64,000 nucleotides of DNA from CTSOIL-112 sp049291875 (GCA_049291875.1 JBATQE010000024.1:67430-131429); one strand, 5' to 3'; counted from the stretch's first letter, positions 8,187 through 18,576 are shown. Program-made: numbers and translations. The notes: generated by a model not told the origin, from the letters alone.

Positions 8187-11100
8187 TCATCTCACCTCAT
8201 GCGCCACGCCATCAACCCGCAATAAATAACCGCGCACCGCACATTCGGGATAAATGTCCTGCATCAGTGTGACGTATTCGCGCAGTTGCTGCTCATACGC
8301 CATCAGCGCCACCACATCCCAGCCGCTTTTATAGTCCAATACGCTGATCGTCGAACCCACGCGCACCCAGCGATCCATGCGTTTGGTCTGGCCATCCGCC
8401 GTCATCAGGCTCATTTCATTGTGCGCCTCATCGTACTGTGTCGGGTCAAACCATACGCGCCATTCGGGCTGATTGACAATCGTTTCGCACCACTGGCGCA
8501 CCTGTTGCGCCTCAGACAGGCTGATCGCGTAGTGCTCGCTCAGCCATTCGTCGTTCAATGCGTGCGGTGGATTCGGCTGACTGAACCATTCCAACGCCTG
8601 ATGCAGCACCGAGCCTAATGTGAGCACATGGTTATCCTGTGCAAGCGGCGCCATGGGCATTTGCCTGTTCAACGCCGCTTCATCCGCCTCAATATCGCTG
8701 TACACATTCACCGCTGCGGCAGTGTTGACCGATTCATCTTTTGCAGCAATATCCACGTGTGCCGAACACGCTTCCTGCCACTGCGCCGCGTGGCTGCTCC
8801 ACCATTGCGGCTGGTCGGGCAATACGCCTGAAACCACGGGATCAAGGCTCTGGACCGCATGCAGCAACTGTTCAAACAAGCCATTTTTCGCTGGCGCTGC
8901 GGGTTTTTCGGCATTTTTATCCTCAGCAGCATCATCCTCATCGCCCAGCTCCTGCGCCGCACTGACCACCAGCATTTGCCGCGCGCGGGTCATCGCCACA
9001 TAGCATTTATTGAAATGCTCCTGTTCGTCCAATGCCCTCGCTACCTTGCGCCGCTCGCCGCGCCACGCGCCGATGCGCTCGCCCGTGCTGACCCACGACA
9101 CATGGGCGGGCGCAGAGTCATCCGGATGCCAATCAATCAGCCAGTAGTTCGTCGGTGTGCGCTCCGCCGAGGTTTTCATATCAATCAAAAAGACGATGGG
9201 CGCTTCCAAGCCTTTGGACGCATGTACGGTCAAAATCCGCACGGCGTCACGCATCCCGAGCGGCTCGCTTTCCGATTGCCCGTCCTGCGCGCGCGCCTGC
9301 GAGCGTTTGAGCGCGTATAAAAAATCCGCCAAGCTCGGGTAACGCCCCGTATTCACATTCAAAGCCAACTGCAAAAAACGCTGCAAATTCGCTTGCACCT
9401 GCGGATTGAGCCAGTTCGGGACGACACGCGCATACGCCTCAAAAATTCGCCCTTGTGCGTAAATTCGATCCAGCACATCATGCACCGGCAAATAGCCCGC
9501 GACCGCCTGCCACTGACTGAGCAGCGCAAAACTGTCGTGCCAATGCGCCTTGGTTGCTTCGCCAAACGCCGCCAAGCGCCGTTGCCAAACCTGCCAATAC
9601 GACAAACGCTCGCCCGCCGCCTCATGGCTGTGCGCCCACGCGCGCAATTGCAACAACTGCGCGTCGGTTTTGGCAAACATCGGATTGCGCAGCACCTGCA
9701 TCAACGCCCAATCATCATCCGCGCGCATCAGCCACTGCACCAGCGCCATTAAATCCAAAGCCTCCAGCGTATCGAGCAAACCGCCGCGACGCGAGCTTTC
9801 AAACGGAATGTGCGCTTGGCGCAGCAAGCGCTCGTAGTTGACCAAATGCGTGCGCCCATAAATCAAAATCATCATGTCGCCGTAGCGCGCCGGACGGTGG
9901 CTGTGCATCTGCTCATCCCACACCGGATAGCGCCCGACCAACTGCTCAATCGCCGCGACCAACTGCGCGCTTTCGCTGTCGCGGATGGTTTGCTCCACGA
10001 CGTATTGCGGTTGCGTGAGCCAATCGCGCGGCGCGGTTTCAGCCTGCTCAGTCACCGTCTCAGACGGCTCGTCCGATTCCGCCGATTCCGCCGATTCCAC
10101 TTTCGGCAAACCCAGACACGCAACATTACCAACGACTTTGCCTGTTTGCGCCGTGCTGTGCGGGCTGAAATCCACCAGCGCGCAATCGGGCTGCGTGAAC
10201 ATTTGATTCACCCAGTCAATCACCGCTTGGCTGTTGCGCCGCGTGAATTGCGTTTGCAACACCACCGCGTCGTACTGCTTGCACAGCAAATCCTGCGCCT
10301 GATCAAACAAGCGCGCATCCGCGCCACGGAAACGGTAAATCGACTGTTTCACATCGCCGACCAAAAAAACCCTCGGCTTATCGCCATCGCCCTGATACGC
10401 CGACAGCCAATCGTGAATGATGTGCCACTGCAAGGGATTGGTGTCCTGAAACTCATCGAACAATAGATGTTTGTAGCGCGCATCCAACTGAATTTGCATG
10501 AATGCCGCCGTCGTTTCATCGTGCAACAACTCAAAACAACTGCGCGACACATCACCGAATTCGAGCTGATGGCTCAGGCGTTTTTGCGCGCGGTCCATGC
10601 GCAGCAGCGCGTCCACGCACGGCCAAATATGCGCGTGCAAATGATAGGCCTTCAAGTCCGCTTCTCGTGCGGCTTTGAATGCAAAGGCCTCGTTGATGAC
10701 TGCACGCGCTTCTTCAAACGACTCTTTATCAATGCGTCCGTCCAGACGTTTGAGCTGGTCTTTGTCCAACTGAAATTTTTGCTTGCTCAGGGTATTGGAC
10801 TGCGTTCGGAACGGATTGAGCGCCTGCCACACCATCGCTGCATCGCCGCTGTCCAAAGCATTTTGAATGCCCTGCGCACGCTCGGCTTTCTCCGTTTTAC
10901 CGGCAAACATCGCCGTCAAAATCGTATTCAGCGCCTCGCCTGCGGTCACTTCGCGATACCACGCACGCAGGATGTCCGCTTCGCCGTCATTCACATCAAA
11001 ACCCGACTCCGACAAAATTTCCGCACGCAGCCGTGCCAACGGCGACTCTGTTAACGTGCTTTGCCACAGTTCGATTTCATTGCCCAAATTCAAGGCGGCA

Positions 11101-11726
11101 TTGAGCATATTTTGCGTGACGAACTCGCCCAACTGCCCAACCAATTGCAAATAATGCGCGCGCACACTCTGGCCTTCGGCGCGATTGAATTGACGATAAA
11201 ACTCATCCCAAACGGCTTGGCGCAGCGCGTCGTTATCCAACACCAGCGTTGCATCACGCGCCACGCCCGAGCCCATCGGCGCGGCCTTGAGCAAGCGGTA
11301 AAACCACGCGTCGAAGGTGTAGATCGGAATCTCCTGTCCCGAGCCGAGGATGCGATCATACAGACCCTGCGCCACGGGCAAACGCTCACGCGCCGCCGAC
11401 TCGGACAAGCCGCGTTCGGTCAGCAAGGCCAGTACCTGCTCGGTGGAACCATCGGCCATCTCGCGCAGCAGTTGCGCCACGCGGTCGCGCATTTCCTGCG
11501 CGGCTTTTTTGGTGAAGGTGATGGCTAAAATGTGCTTCGGCTCAACCCCTTCGAGCAGCAGTCGAATGATGCGCGCAGTCAGCAACCACGTTTTGCCACT
11601 GCCCGCACACGCACGCACAACCACGCTGCACGAGGGATCCAGCGCGGCATGCGTGAACGCTACGCCGTCAATCGGCTGCTCGTTTTTAAAATACGCATTG
11701 AAGGAAGTATGGATGGGCGCGCTCAT
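8187..11726 (-). CDS. addA: AddA/RecB-like UvrD-family helicase-nuclease
   Basis: A 1179-residue ATP-dependent exonuclease subunit that processes DNA double-strand ends for RecA-mediated recombination. Walker A is ACAGSGKTWLLTAR near residue 39. The UvrD motif Ia segment AITFTKKAAQEMRDR and the Walker B DEFQDT (424-429) follow. Further helicase motifs are GDVKQSIYRFRGAD and VHASKGLEAP. The C-terminal PD-(D/E)XK nuclease shows D1131-Y-K1133. I chose ATG 11726 and not the upstream in-frame ATG at 11786, because it overlaps the upstream partner's stop codon as ATGA, the mark of a translationally coupled pair. A low-complexity insert near residue 550 contains three in-frame 9-bp repeats coding Ser-Ala-Glu (10072-10098). 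The family is the AddA group of proteobacteria without RecBCD; RecB is the alternative. Confidence 0.85.
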   Translation of the reverse strand: MSAPIHTSFNAYFKNEQPIDGVAFTHAALDPSCSVVVRACAGSGKTWLLTARIIRLLLEGVEPKHILAITFTKKAAQEMRDRVAQLLREMADGSTEQVLALLTERGLSESAARERLPVAQGLYDRILGSGQEIPIYTFDAWFYRLLKAAPMGSGVARDATLVLDNDALRQAVWDEFYRQFNRAEGQSVRAHYLQLVGQLGEFVTQNMLNAALNLGNEIELWQSTLTESPLARLRAEILSESGFDVNDGEADILRAWYREVTAGEALNTILTAMFAGKTEKAERAQGIQNALDSGDAAMVWQALNPFRTQSNTLSKQKFQLDKDQLKRLDGRIDKESFEEARAVINEAFAFKAAREADLKAYHLHAHIWPCVDALLRMDRAQKRLSHQLEFGDVSRSCFELLHDETTAAFMQIQLDARYKHLLFDEFQDTNPLQWHIIHDWLSAYQGDGDKPRVFLVGDVKQSIYRFRGADARLFDQAQDLLCKQYDAVVLQTQFTRRNSQAVIDWVNQMFTQPDCALVDFSPHSTAQTGKVVGNVACLGLPKVESAESAESDEPSETVTEQAETAPRDWLTQPQYVVEQTIRDSESAQLVAAIEQLVGRYPVWDEQMHSHRPARYGDMMILIYGRTHLVNYERLLRQAHIPFESSRRGGLLDTLEALDLMALVQWLMRADDDWALMQVLRNPMFAKTDAQLLQLRAWAHSHEAAGERLSYWQVWQRRLAAFGEATKAHWHDSFALLSQWQAVAGYLPVHDVLDRIYAQGRIFEAYARVVPNWLNPQVQANLQRFLQLALNVNTGRYPSLADFLYALKRSQARAQDGQSESEPLGMRDAVRILTVHASKGLEAPIVFLIDMKTSAERTPTNYWLIDWHPDDSAPAHVSWVSTGERIGAWRGERRKVARALDEQEHFNKCYVAMTRARQMLVVSAAQELGDEDDAAEDKNAEKPAAPAKNGLFEQLLHAVQSLDPVVSGVLPDQPQWWSSHAAQWQEACSAHVDIAAKDESVNTAAAVNVYSDIEADEAALNRQMPMAPLAQDNHVLTLGSVLHQALEWFSQPNPPHALNDEWLSEHYAISLSEAQQVRQWCETIVNQPEWRVWFDPTQYDEAHNEMSLMTADGQTKRMDRWVRVGSTISVLDYKSGWDVVALMAYEQQLREYVTLMQDIYPECAVRGYLLRVDGVAHEVR

Positions 11727-14668
11727 GATGCGTCTCCCTGCCCCGATACCGTCGCCCACACTGGCGCGGCATAATCTTTGCGGCACACCGCGCGGTAATC
11801 GCAGTACACACAGGCACTTTTTTCGCCAAATGCGACCAGCGGCGCCCCCTGCGCCATCTGCAAAAATACCTGCTGCACCTGCTCGCGCAATTGTCGTGCC
11901 TGCTGATGAATATACGTCGCATCGCCTAAAATCGCTTCGGGCAAAGGGCGATCGGCATGGCGATCCACACCGACATAGCGTGCATCCACAATCGATTCCG
12001 CCCCTGTAACTTCAACCGCCGACGCCATTAAATTGATGTAGAACGCCAACTGCGTGTCCTCATGATTGCGAATGCTCTGTTGATAACCACGTACATTATT
12101 GGTTTTGTAATCGATCAGCGACCATTCGACTTCGCCCAATTCGTTCATTCGCTCATCCACCTGATCAATGCGCCCGCGCCAGTGCAATTCATGCACGGCG
12201 TGTCCCGCCGCATCGACGATGCTTTGCGCGCGCGTGGCTTGTGGCGCGTATTCGCTGTGTTTGACTTGCCAACCCTCGCGTTCGCGTGCCTGCCACCATG
12301 GGACAAATGCGGCGGCGTAGCCGTGAAACTGCTGCTGTACCGCCCAATAGCGCGGATTATCGGCGCACAACGGCAGCAAGCATTCGTCCACCGTTTGCGC
12401 AAATACGTTCAAATCCTGCTCGGGTGTCGCGGCATCGCGCTGACGGTGAAAACGCTCCACCACGCTGTGCCACAAATTGCCTTTATCGCTCGGACTGATT
12501 TCGTCACTCGGCCATTCGTGCGGCGCCATTTGCAACACTTTTTTCGCATGGTATTGATAGGGACAAGCAGCCAAAGTGGTCAAATCGGTGGCGGAAATCT
12601 GTCGCGGCAGGTGCTGCGCCACCGTGACCGCACTGCGTGGCTGCACCTGCGGAACGACGGTAGATTCAATGCGTTCGGTATCCAACACTTCGCCGCCCTG
12701 TGCGCGCAGATACTGCTGCAACCACGGACTGAGCGCATTCGGCGCGCCGTCTTTTTGCGCCGCAAAACTGGCGCAGACCTGCGCATTGAGCGCAAAAATA
12801 TCCAGCAGCGCGGTGCGCATCTGGCGCTGTTTGTCCTGCACGGTCGGCAAACCCAAATCCTGCCGCACCGCCCAGTTGAGCAAGCCCGAATCCACCGCCG
12901 CGCCGGGTAAATTACCCGCATCCGCGCCAAGCAACCACACCGCGTCAAAGGTACGCAAGCGCGTATTGCCCAGCGGCAATAAAATCACCTCTTCCACGGT
13001 TTGCGCCGACTCGCTGACCAAACTCGGCGGGCGATAGGTCAACCGCTCAACCTCGGTATTCATCAGGCGCAGCAGCGTCGCAAAACTCAGCGGCGCGTCG
13101 TTTGCCACCCACGTCCAGCGGCGCAGCAACGCACACCACAGTTGACCGGCATTATCCTGCTCCAGCGCAGACCACAGGCCGAACTGCTTCGCCCAGTCCA
13201 TCAACTCTTGCGCCCACACCGACAGCGTGCGCGGCGTTTGCCAACGGCGGTGCTGATTTTTCGCCTGCGCCAGCAATTCATGCACATCCGTATATGCAGT
13301 GTCCATTTCGGCAGCGCTCAAATCAGCCAGCGGCATCGCGCGCGTTTTCACATACGCCCATTCCTCAAGCCAGTCGTCCCATGTGCGCCACACGCGTGTC
13401 TGCTGATAACGCTGCTGCCGATCGGCCAAGGCATACAGCACGGCCAAAGCCGCCGCTTTGCGCTCGCTCGACCAATGTGCCAGCACCATCGGATGCGTCA
13501 GCCACTGCATCAAATCCTTGGCCCATACGGCTTCGTGCAACAATTGCAAACCCTGAAACCACGCACTGGCCGCGCGCGACGTGGACAGCAGCCAACCGGT
13601 ATCGTCCCGAATATCCACACCCACACGCCGCAACAAAGCCCAAACGCGCCGACTCACCTGTCGATCCAGCGCCACCAATGCGATTTGACGCAAACCCTGC
13701 TCGCGCCAACGCAACACCTGCCGCACGATGGTCTGCGCCTCATCCTCTAAATTGTGCGCACGGAAAAATTGAATGTCTGAAGTCACCTCAGATGAATCAA
13801 GGGCACAATCATCCGACCAACGCGCTGCCAAATCCCCCGCGATACGTGCGATTGCCGCTTGCCGTTGTTTACCCACGCGCACCTGAACCGCCTGAATGTC
13901 CAACACACACACCCGCGTGTGCTGCGCGTAGGTGTGCCAAAAATCCGTCTCGTGCGCCGTCCACGGACGGTTGCGCAGTACCCAAACGCAGTCGTAAGGA
14001 CGCGGCTCGCGCCGACACATCTGCTGCAACACCGCCAAATAGCGCACCACCGGCGTTTGTTTGTCTACGTCGGCTTGCCAACAGTGCAATAAAATCGCCA
14101 ATTCCTGCTGCGCGATGCGGTGTGTCTGCCGCTGATACACCGTGGCAATCGCCTGCTCCACCGAATTTTTCACCCACTGCACGTCACGACCGGCGAGCAA
14201 ATGAATGCTCAACTCGTCCGACATATCGATCAACTGCCGCGCCAAACCCAACAAATCATCGCTGTGCTCAATCTGCTGCCCCAATGCTTCGCGCAGCACC
14301 TGCGCCTGCGGCAATACCTGCATCCAATTGAGCATACGCTCGGTGTCGTGCGCATCCCAGTCCTGTGCGCCATTGGCCTTCGCCCAATCCATCAGCGTCA
14401 TCAACGGCGGCATGAGCGTGGTTTTTTGCGTCGCGCGCGCATGCTCCGCCCATGCGGCACGGTAGGCCAAAACCATCGAATTATCGGGGACAATGAATAG
14501 CTGTCGTTGCAGCGGCGTTGTCGCCGCCTGCGTCACCATGCGCACCACCACCTCACGCCAAAATGTCGGCGAAAAAGTACACGCGACGAACTGCAACGCG
14601 CCGTTTAAATCAGCGGATGCAGCGACATGGTGATGGTCGTCATGGAATAAATCGGCTTGTGTGGACAT
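11723..14668 (-). CDS. addB: AddB-like nuclease with probable Fe-S cluster
   Basis: A 981-residue partner of the AddA-like helicase. The N-terminal half resembles a superfamily 1 helicase fold but has no Walker A motif (RQLFIVPDNSMVLAYRAAW stands where one would be), as in inactive helicase halves. The C-terminal PD-(D/E)XK nuclease carries LIDYKTNNV. Four cysteines fit the AddB [4Fe-4S] staple: one in TLAACPYQYHAKK before the nuclease, and Cys953, Cys956 and Cys962 (CVYCDYRAVC) near the end. Betaproteobacterial members are often annotated only as 'probable DNA repair protein'. Its TGA overlaps the addA-like ATG, so the two are one operon. Confidence 0.83.
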   Translation of the reverse strand: MSTQADLFHDDHHHVAASADLNGALQFVACTFSPTFWREVVVRMVTQAATTPLQRQLFIVPDNSMVLAYRAAWAEHARATQKTTLMPPLMTLMDWAKANGAQDWDAHDTERMLNWMQVLPQAQVLREALGQQIEHSDDLLGLARQLIDMSDELSIHLLAGRDVQWVKNSVEQAIATVYQRQTHRIAQQELAILLHCWQADVDKQTPVVRYLAVLQQMCRREPRPYDCVWVLRNRPWTAHETDFWHTYAQHTRVCVLDIQAVQVRVGKQRQAAIARIAGDLAARWSDDCALDSSEVTSDIQFFRAHNLEDEAQTIVRQVLRWREQGLRQIALVALDRQVSRRVWALLRRVGVDIRDDTGWLLSTSRAASAWFQGLQLLHEAVWAKDLMQWLTHPMVLAHWSSERKAAALAVLYALADRQQRYQQTRVWRTWDDWLEEWAYVKTRAMPLADLSAAEMDTAYTDVHELLAQAKNQHRRWQTPRTLSVWAQELMDWAKQFGLWSALEQDNAGQLWCALLRRWTWVANDAPLSFATLLRLMNTEVERLTYRPPSLVSESAQTVEEVILLPLGNTRLRTFDAVWLLGADAGNLPGAAVDSGLLNWAVRQDLGLPTVQDKQRQMRTALLDIFALNAQVCASFAAQKDGAPNALSPWLQQYLRAQGGEVLDTERIESTVVPQVQPRSAVTVAQHLPRQISATDLTTLAACPYQYHAKKVLQMAPHEWPSDEISPSDKGNLWHSVVERFHRQRDAATPEQDLNVFAQTVDECLLPLCADNPRYWAVQQQFHGYAAAFVPWWQAREREGWQVKHSEYAPQATRAQSIVDAAGHAVHELHWRGRIDQVDERMNELGEVEWSLIDYKTNNVRGYQQSIRNHEDTQLAFYINLMASAVEVTGAESIVDARYVGVDRHADRPLPEAILGDATYIHQQARQLREQVQQVFLQMAQGAPLVAFGEKSACVYCDYRAVCRKDYAAPVWATVSGQGDAS

Positions 14669-14709
14669 GAACAGTGACTCAAGTTTTAGCGGTCAGAATA
14701 AGGCGTCTT

Positions 14710-14715
14710 ATTATA
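14710..14715 (-). promoter_or_regulatory. Candidate -10 element for the addBA operon
   Basis: A perfect TATAAT on the minus strand 42 bases before the addB ATG. It partly overlaps a small inverted repeat, AATAAG and CTTATT (14698-14713). The -35 region is poor. The 117-bp gap 14669-14785 otherwise holds nothing recognised. Confidence 0.35.
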
Positions 14716-14785
14716 ATCGCCTTCCGCCGATGAAATACCCGAAAATCTGAACCACGCGCCTGTGCTGCGTTGCCCATGAATCGTG

Positions 14786-15775
14786 TCAAGCATACGCTTC
14801 AAAATGGCTGAACACCCGATCCGGCATCCACGCAAAATGTTTCATATCATTCTGCCGCGTGGTGACAAAGCCGACATGCCCGCCGTTATCGGTGTAGCAC
14901 AGGGTCACGCCTTTACCGACCTCGCTCGCAGTGGCCAAACTGTGCGCAGGCACAATCGGGTCATTGGCGGTATTCAAAATCAAGGTCGGCACGGCAATAC
15001 CGCCCATGAATTGTTTGGACGACGATTTTTGCCAGTAGTCCTCGGCATCTTTGAACCCATGCAGCGGTGCGGTGAAGTCATTGTCCACGTCGAAAAAATT
15101 ACGCGCAGCGCGCACCTGCGCCACGGTCATCGGCAGATCGGGAAATTGTTCGAGTTTGAGCAGGGCTTTTTGTTTGAGCGTGCCGAGAAAATTGCGCATA
15201 TACACGCGCTGATTAAAGCCGCTTTGTAGTGCAATCGCACCGGCCTTGAGGTCGTGCGGCGCACAAATGCCGACCGCGGCTTGGACCCATCGGCCAGCCT
15301 CTGCGCCATTTTCGCCCAGCCATTTGAGCAAGGCATTGCCACCGAGCGACACCCCGCCGACGAACAACTGTGCGCTGGGAAAACGCTGCGCCATGCGTTT
15401 GAGTACCCAGTCGATTTCTGCACTAAAACCTGAGTGATACATCACGCGCTGACGGTTGATTTCGCCGCTGCACGAGCGCCAATGCACCACGACGCCGCTC
15501 CAGCCTTTACGCTGCGCCATGCGCATCAGCGCTTTGGCATACGAGCTTTTGCTCGAACCTTCCAAGCCGTGAAACAAGATGAATATTTTTTGCCCCGCAT
15601 TCGCGGCGGATTCGAGATTCACCCAGTCCAAATCAATGAAATCATCATCCGGCGTATCCCAGCGTTCGCGCGCATAACTCGGCATATCAAACGGCAAAAT
15701 CACCGGTAAAATGGTTTGAACGTGGGCATTATTGGCCCACCACGCGGGGCGAAAGATTCCTTGATGCACACTCAC
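14786..15775 (-). CDS. YheT-like alpha/beta-fold hydrolase
   Basis: A 329-residue member of the COG0429/UPF0017 hydrolase family (E. coli YheT). The substrate is not known for certain; relatives act as esterases. The nucleophile serine is Ser143 in GGVSLGGNALLKWLG. The acid is likely in NTANDPIVPAHS and the histidine in DNGGHVGFV. The oxyanion segment FHGLEGSSKSSYAK is conserved. I chose the GTG at 15775 because a clear AAAGGA site lies 6-7 bases upstream. The ATG at 15844 would overlap the end of glnD and add a cysteine-rich, unconserved leader. The gene directly follows glnD on the same strand. Confidence 0.85.
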   Translation of the reverse strand: MSVHQGIFRPAWWANNAHVQTILPVILPFDMPSYARERWDTPDDDFIDLDWVNLESAANAGQKIFILFHGLEGSSKSSYAKALMRMAQRKGWSGVVVHWRSCSGEINRQRVMYHSGFSAEIDWVLKRMAQRFPSAQLFVGGVSLGGNALLKWLGENGAEAGRWVQAAVGICAPHDLKAGAIALQSGFNQRVYMRNFLGTLKQKALLKLEQFPDLPMTVAQVRAARNFFDVDNDFTAPLHGFKDAEDYWQKSSSKQFMGGIAVPTLILNTANDPIVPAHSLATASEVGKGVTLCYTDNGGHVGFVTTRQNDMKHFAWMPDRVFSHFEAYA

Positions 15776-15794
15776 ACAACATCCTTTTGACTTT

Positions 15795-15831
15795 AGGAAG
15801 CACGGAACAACCCCTACCGTCTGCGCTTCCT
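15795..15831 (-). repeat. Short GCACGGAA-type hairpin between glnD and yheT
   Basis: AGGAAGC (15795-15801) pairs with GCTTCCT (15825-15831). The left arm continues into CACGGAAC, shared with the hairpins near 6400, 23390 and 28060. On the minus strand an inner ACGG/CCGT pairing extends the stem. It overlaps the region just after the glnD stop and may act as a processing site or weak terminator (inference). Confidence 0.4.
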
Positions 15832-18480
15832 TTAAATGGTACACACCGTGACAATTCGATGCTCCAGTTCCGCCGCAAAATTCGGCGCGACCAATTGCGG
15901 GCTGTAGACCACAAACACGTCTTCCAATCGCTCGCCCAGCGTCACGATGCGCGCACTGCGCAATTTGATATTCATCTCGTGAAAAATATACGAAATGCTG
16001 TACAACACGCCCGGGCGATCGGTCGCCGTGAGTTTGAGGACATACTCGTCATTACCGACCGGCATGAGCGACATGCTTGGCTTGATCGGGAAATTGCGCG
16101 AGCGCGAGGTCAGACGACCCAAATTCGGCGCCCGCAATTCGCTGGTTTTTTGCAGGCTCTCACTCATCTGCGCATTCAATTCCGCCAAAAAGGCGTCGTC
16201 CACCGTCACATGCTCAGGCAAGGTGACTTGAAAGGTATCCAGCGCCATGCCCTGCGCACCGGTGTAAATGGTCGCATCGAAAATCGAGTAGCCGCGCTGC
16301 TGAATCACGGCACAAATACGGGCGAACAAGTCCGGTTTGTCCGCGGTATAGACCATCAATTGCACGCTGTTGTCCACGTCGTTCAACACATAATGCTGCG
16401 ATGCGACCAACACGGACTGATCGGATGGCAACGACTGCGACTGTTGTGATTGCGGCAACTCCGCCGCCAAAATATGTGCCGTGTGCCACGCAATGGTCGC
16501 CGCGTCATGGCGAATGAAATATTCGGAGTTGAAATGCCGCCACAGCGCATCAACCCGCACGAGAAACTCTTTACTCGCACGCGGTAAATTCAGCAGCAAC
16601 GCGCGGCTTTCCTCCTGACGCTGCTTGATGATGGTCGCACGCGGATGTTGACTCTTACCCTCCAGCACATGCATGGTCGCACGGTACAAATCGGCCAGCA
16701 ATTTATCCTTCCACGCATTCCACACCTTCGGACTGGTGCCACGAATGTCGGCCACAGTCAGCAAATACAAGGCACGCAGGCGTTCCGGCGTTTTCACCTT
16801 TTTAGCAAAGCGCAGGATAACATCGGGGTCGGACAAATCCTCTTTTTGTGCAAACTGAGACATGGTCAAATGCTCGGCCACCAAAAATTCAACCAAGGCC
16901 GTTTGCGACTTATTCAACCCATGCTGTTTGGCAAAGCGAACCACTTCCACCGCACCCAAATCCGAATGATCGCCGCCGCGTCCTTTGGCAATATCGTGGT
17001 ATAGACCGGCGATGTACATCAACCACGGTTTGCCAAACTCGGCCATCACCTGATTGGCCAATTCGTGCTGATGCAAATGCTCTTGCAAGGTAAAGCGGCG
17101 CAGATTGCGCATCACCATCAAAATATGCTGATCCACCGTGTAAATGTGAAACAAATCGTGCTGCATTTGCCCGATGATTTTACGAAAAACCGGCAAATAA
17201 CGCCCCAAAACCCCCATCTGATGCATCAAACGCAAGGTGTGCGTGATGCCGCTCGGCAGTTTCAAAATACGTAAAAACCGCTGTCGGTTTTTCGGATCAT
17301 GCCGAAACGCCGGTGTAATCAATTCGCGTGATTTGAGCACCGCATCCCACAAGCGCGAGGTGCAACCGGTCAAACCGGAACGCGAGCCGTACACATAAAA
17401 CACATCGAGCAATAAATGCGGCTTGCGCATAAACACGTCATCGCGCGTGATGTCCAGCTCGTGATTGACCTCGACAAATTCGGGAAAGCCCTTGATTTTA
17501 TGCACTCGGCGCGGCATATCTTGCCGCGCCATGTATTCGTCAAATTTTTGCAAAAATAAACTCATGCGCACCGAATTCACCCGCGCCGCGATGTAATATT
17601 TTTGCATCAACAACTCGCTCGCCAATTTACCATCGTCATCACTCAGGCCAAACGCCTGCGCCAATGATGCCTGCAAATCAAATAACAAACGATTTTCCGC
17701 CCGACGCGTGAGGATGTGTAAATGCGCGCGGATCGCCAACAGCAAGGTCTCGCAGCGAACAATCAAACGCGCCTGTTTTTGATTGAGCCAGCCGATGTCG
17801 TGCAAATCCGCCCACGACTGCGCCAAATGCGCCGCTTTGGACAACCACAGCATCAGATGCAAATCGCGCAAACCGCCGGGCGATTCTTTACAGTTCGGCT
17901 CCAAGCTGAACGGCGTTTCCTCAAAACGTGCGTAACGCGCACGCATTTCCGCGACTTTGTTGCGCCAAAACGCCTGCAAATCAAAGTTCGCAAAAAACTG
18001 TTGTGAAAACTGTTGAAACAAACCCTCATCACCCGCCAAAAAGCGCGCTTCCAACACCGCCGTTTCTGACGCCAAATCCTCGTGGCAAAACGCCAAACAC
18101 TCCGCCACCGTGCGCACACTGTGGCTCGGCGCCAAGCCCATATCCCACAAGGAACCGAGCCATCCCTCCACCGCCGTATTGATTTTTAAACGCTGCGTCT
18201 CCGAAAGCGACGCATCATCCAGCAACACCAGCAAATCCACATCCGAATTCGGCAGTAAATCCCCGCGCCCATAGCCGCCGACCGCTGTCAGGCACACATA
18301 GCGGCGTAAATCCCACGGCACATGCGCATCGAAATGCGTCTGCCACGCGGTTTGCACCGTTTGATCGGTCAAGGCAGTCAAGCCGCGAATCAGCCGACGA
18401 ATCGCGCGGGTCGGAACACCAGCGCAATACTGTTCGATCAACTGCTGACGAGCCAGCGAATAAGCGGAGGAGGTTTTCAC
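15832..18480 (-). CDS. glnD: [Protein-PII] uridylyltransferase / uridylyl-removing enzyme
   Basis: This bifunctional nitrogen sensor uridylylates PII proteins when glutamine is low and removes UMP when it is high. The nucleotidyltransferase motif GGYGRGDLLPNSDVDLL is at residues 68-84. The PII-UTase domain includes SPGGLRDLH near residue 200. The HD phosphohydrolase pair is in AGLYHDIAKGRGGDHSD near residue 495. Two C-terminal ACT domains start near residues 705 and 810; the first contains YTADKPDLFARICAVIQQRG, the second TATDRPGVLYSISYIFHEM. The 882-residue length is normal. Confidence 0.97.
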   Translation of the reverse strand: MKTSSAYSLARQQLIEQYCAGVPTRAIRRLIRGLTALTDQTVQTAWQTHFDAHVPWDLRRYVCLTAVGGYGRGDLLPNSDVDLLVLLDDASLSETQRLKINTAVEGWLGSLWDMGLAPSHSVRTVAECLAFCHEDLASETAVLEARFLAGDEGLFQQFSQQFFANFDLQAFWRNKVAEMRARYARFEETPFSLEPNCKESPGGLRDLHLMLWLSKAAHLAQSWADLHDIGWLNQKQARLIVRCETLLLAIRAHLHILTRRAENRLLFDLQASLAQAFGLSDDDGKLASELLMQKYYIAARVNSVRMSLFLQKFDEYMARQDMPRRVHKIKGFPEFVEVNHELDITRDDVFMRKPHLLLDVFYVYGSRSGLTGCTSRLWDAVLKSRELITPAFRHDPKNRQRFLRILKLPSGITHTLRLMHQMGVLGRYLPVFRKIIGQMQHDLFHIYTVDQHILMVMRNLRRFTLQEHLHQHELANQVMAEFGKPWLMYIAGLYHDIAKGRGGDHSDLGAVEVVRFAKQHGLNKSQTALVEFLVAEHLTMSQFAQKEDLSDPDVILRFAKKVKTPERLRALYLLTVADIRGTSPKVWNAWKDKLLADLYRATMHVLEGKSQHPRATIIKQRQEESRALLLNLPRASKEFLVRVDALWRHFNSEYFIRHDAATIAWHTAHILAAELPQSQQSQSLPSDQSVLVASQHYVLNDVDNSVQLMVYTADKPDLFARICAVIQQRGYSIFDATIYTGAQGMALDTFQVTLPEHVTVDDAFLAELNAQMSESLQKTSELRAPNLGRLTSRSRNFPIKPSMSLMPVGNDEYVLKLTATDRPGVLYSISYIFHEMNIKLRSARIVTLGERLEDVFVVYSPQLVAPNFAAELEHRIVTVCTI

Positions 18481-18576
18481 AACGCGCTCCTAAAAATAAA
18501 TGCGAGACTGTTAGCCAAGCCCTCGCTTCTGGGGAGAGATAAAAATAGTGTTTTATCCGCAATCAACCATACGCCA

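Noticed and set aside
13102..14331. 409-codon plus-strand open frame opposite the addB-like gene
   Set aside because: Pro/Ala/Ser/Thr-rich composition typical of an antisense shadow; the minus-strand frame has clear AddB features.
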